Below, piece after piece: positions 5,176 through 6,045 of a DNA stretch of 6,045 bases; positions within the stretch are counted from its first letter, which is position 1, and each line of letters starts with the position of its first letter. Source of the DNA: an uncultured Atopobiaceae bacterium (GTDB lineage: Bacteria; Actinomycetota; Coriobacteriia; Coriobacteriales; Atopobiaceae); the NCBI GenBank assembly GCA_900770865.1, contig CAAGLU010000314.1, positions 1 through 6,045 on the forward strand, read 5' to 3'. The notes under the pieces were generated by a model. It made no database searches. It was not told the origin of the DNA and saw only the letters and a list, made by a program, of their open reading frames with translations. The position numbers were made by a program, and so were the translations under genes.

Positions 5176-6045
5176 GTGTCCCAAACTGGACAGGAGACGT
5201 GGACCGTCAAGCGCATTCTCGAGTGGACGCGCGGGTACCTCGAGCGCAAGGGTGACGAGCACCCACGGCTCTCTGCGGAGTGGCTGATAAGCGACGTCAC
5301 CGGGCTCTCTCGCGTCCAGATCTACATGAACTTCGACAAGCCGCTCACCCCGTCCGAGCTCGACGCCATGCACGATGCCGTGGTGCGTCGCGGTCGCGGC
5401 GAGCCGCTGCAGTACGTGACAGGCGAGATGCCCTTCCGCCACATCGTGCTGCACTGCGAGCGCGGGGTGCTCATCCCGCGTCCCGAGACGGAGGTCCTGG
5501 TCGACGCTGCCCTTGAGGGCGTCGATGCGGCCACGCTTACCTTCCCCGCTATCTTGGGCGACGTTCCCGAGCCGGCAGAGGATAACGCGGCGGACGAGAA
5601 TGCCGAGGGCGTCTCGTCCTCTGGAGACACCTCTGCCGAGAAGGACGACGCTCCCGTCGAAGAGGGCTCCGCGCCGGCCGCGCCTGCCGAGCCGCCGGTG
5701 CTGGTGGAACCCGGCTGCCGTGTGCTGGAGATTGGCACCGGTACCGGCTGTATTGCGCTCTCCATTGCGAGCGAGCGCCCCGGCACTCGCGTGGTGGCAA
5801 CGGACCTCTCGCCCCAGGCGGTGGCGCTCGCCACGCGCAATCGCGATGCGCTGGGGCTCGAGCACGCGGTCACCGTGGTAGAAGGGGACCTGGCCTCCGC
5901 CGTCGACCCGGAGCTCATGGGGACCTTCTCGGTGCTCGTCTCGAACCCGCCCTACATCCCCTCGGCCGTTGTGCCCACGCTTCCGCAAGAGGTCATTGGC
6001 TATGAGCCGGGCCTCGCGCTCGACGGGGGAGAGGACGGCCTGGAC
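5176..6045 (+). CDS. prmC: Release factor glutamine N5-methyltransferase PrmC/HemK (3' end missing)
   Basis: The first 290 residues are visible; the frame is open at the window end. PrmC transfers a methyl group from S-adenosylmethionine to the glutamine of the GGQ motif in RF1 and RF2, raising termination efficiency. Seen in order: an N-terminal helical substrate-binding domain (1-95) with GEPLQYVTG (75-83); GVLIPRPETE (97-106); SAM-binding motif I VLEIGTGTGCIAL (183-195); acidic motif II VVATDLS (206-212); the catalytic SNPPYI (256-261); and YEPGLALDGGEDGL (276-289). Between PRPETE and motif I lie about 77 residues, where E. coli PrmC has about 22. The extra part (about 117-178) is low-complexity: residues 129-173 contain 14 Asp/Glu, one Lys, many Ala and Pro, and no aromatic residue. 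It is probably a disordered linker. The GTG start is preferred because of the strong GGAGGGGAG before it. The enzyme's substrate, prfA, is encoded just beyond the intervening ATPase gene. Confidence 0.96.
   Translation, partial: MSQTGQETWTVKRILEWTRGYLERKGDEHPRLSAEWLISDVTGLSRVQIYMNFDKPLTPSELDAMHDAVVRRGRGEPLQYVTGEMPFRHIVLHCERGVLIPRPETEVLVDAALEGVDAATLTFPAILGDVPEPAEDNAADENAEGVSSSGDTSAEKDDAPVEEGSAPAAPAEPPVLVEPGCRVLEIGTGTGCIALSIASERPGTRVVATDLSPQAVALATRNRDALGLEHAVTVVEGDLASAVDPELMGTFSVLVSNPPYIPSAVVPTLPQEVIGYEPGLALDGGEDGLD

Noticed and set aside
5158..5988. Long open frame of 276 codons on the minus strand, antisense to prmC
   Set aside because: The plus-strand frame contains all PrmC motifs including GTGTG and NPPY; the minus frame is an Arg/Gly-rich shadow.

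Overview
The window reads as high-GC actinobacterial chromosome. Codon use is GC-rich, the ribosome binding sites are strong (AAGGAG, GGAGG), and the release factor 1 carries an unusual CSSGPGGQGVNTTYSAV loop. My best inference is class Coriobacteriia, possibly an Olsenella/Atopobium-like lineage. This rests on protein character and recollection, not on a search.

Layout. (1) Bases 1-2515, + strand: the 3' end of an ABC-transporter ATPase of the YtrB/BcrA type, overlapping by 14 bases a large permease. The permease has about nine membrane helices fused to a roughly 250-residue extracytoplasmic C-terminal domain. Together they look like a two-component ABC exporter or antibiotic/cell-envelope stress transporter; a GntR-type regulator often sits upstream in such loci but is outside the window. 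(2) Bases 2512-2542: a perfect inverted repeat with 15-bp arms that supplies the permease stop codon. It resembles a dispersed REP-like palindrome. (3) Bases 2543-2676: a short intergenic region with a plausible promoter and the Shine-Dalgarno sequence of prfA. (4) Bases 2677-3744, + strand: prfA, release factor 1. (5) Bases 3752-4960, - strand: an AAA ATPase with a C-terminal DUF4143 domain. It is visibly lower in GC than prfA and is preceded by a very AT-rich island (4981-5040, 11 G+C of 60). (6) Bases 4961-5175: a divergent intergenic region. (7) Bases 5176-6045, + strand: prmC (hemK), the methyltransferase that modifies the GGQ glutamine of release factors. It runs off the window end and carries an unusual acidic, low-complexity linker between its two domains.

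How the genes relate: prfA and prmC are functionally coupled (substrate and modifying enzyme) and are commonly adjacent. Here an oppositely oriented, compositionally distinct ATPase gene lies between them, which suggests acquisition of that gene as an islet. The ABC pair upstream is unrelated in function. I see no tRNA, rRNA, CRISPR array, transposase or integrase. I do not see a clear new system; the points most worth following are the islet between prfA and prmC, the PrmC linker together with the altered RF1 loop, and the palindrome at the end of the permease gene.
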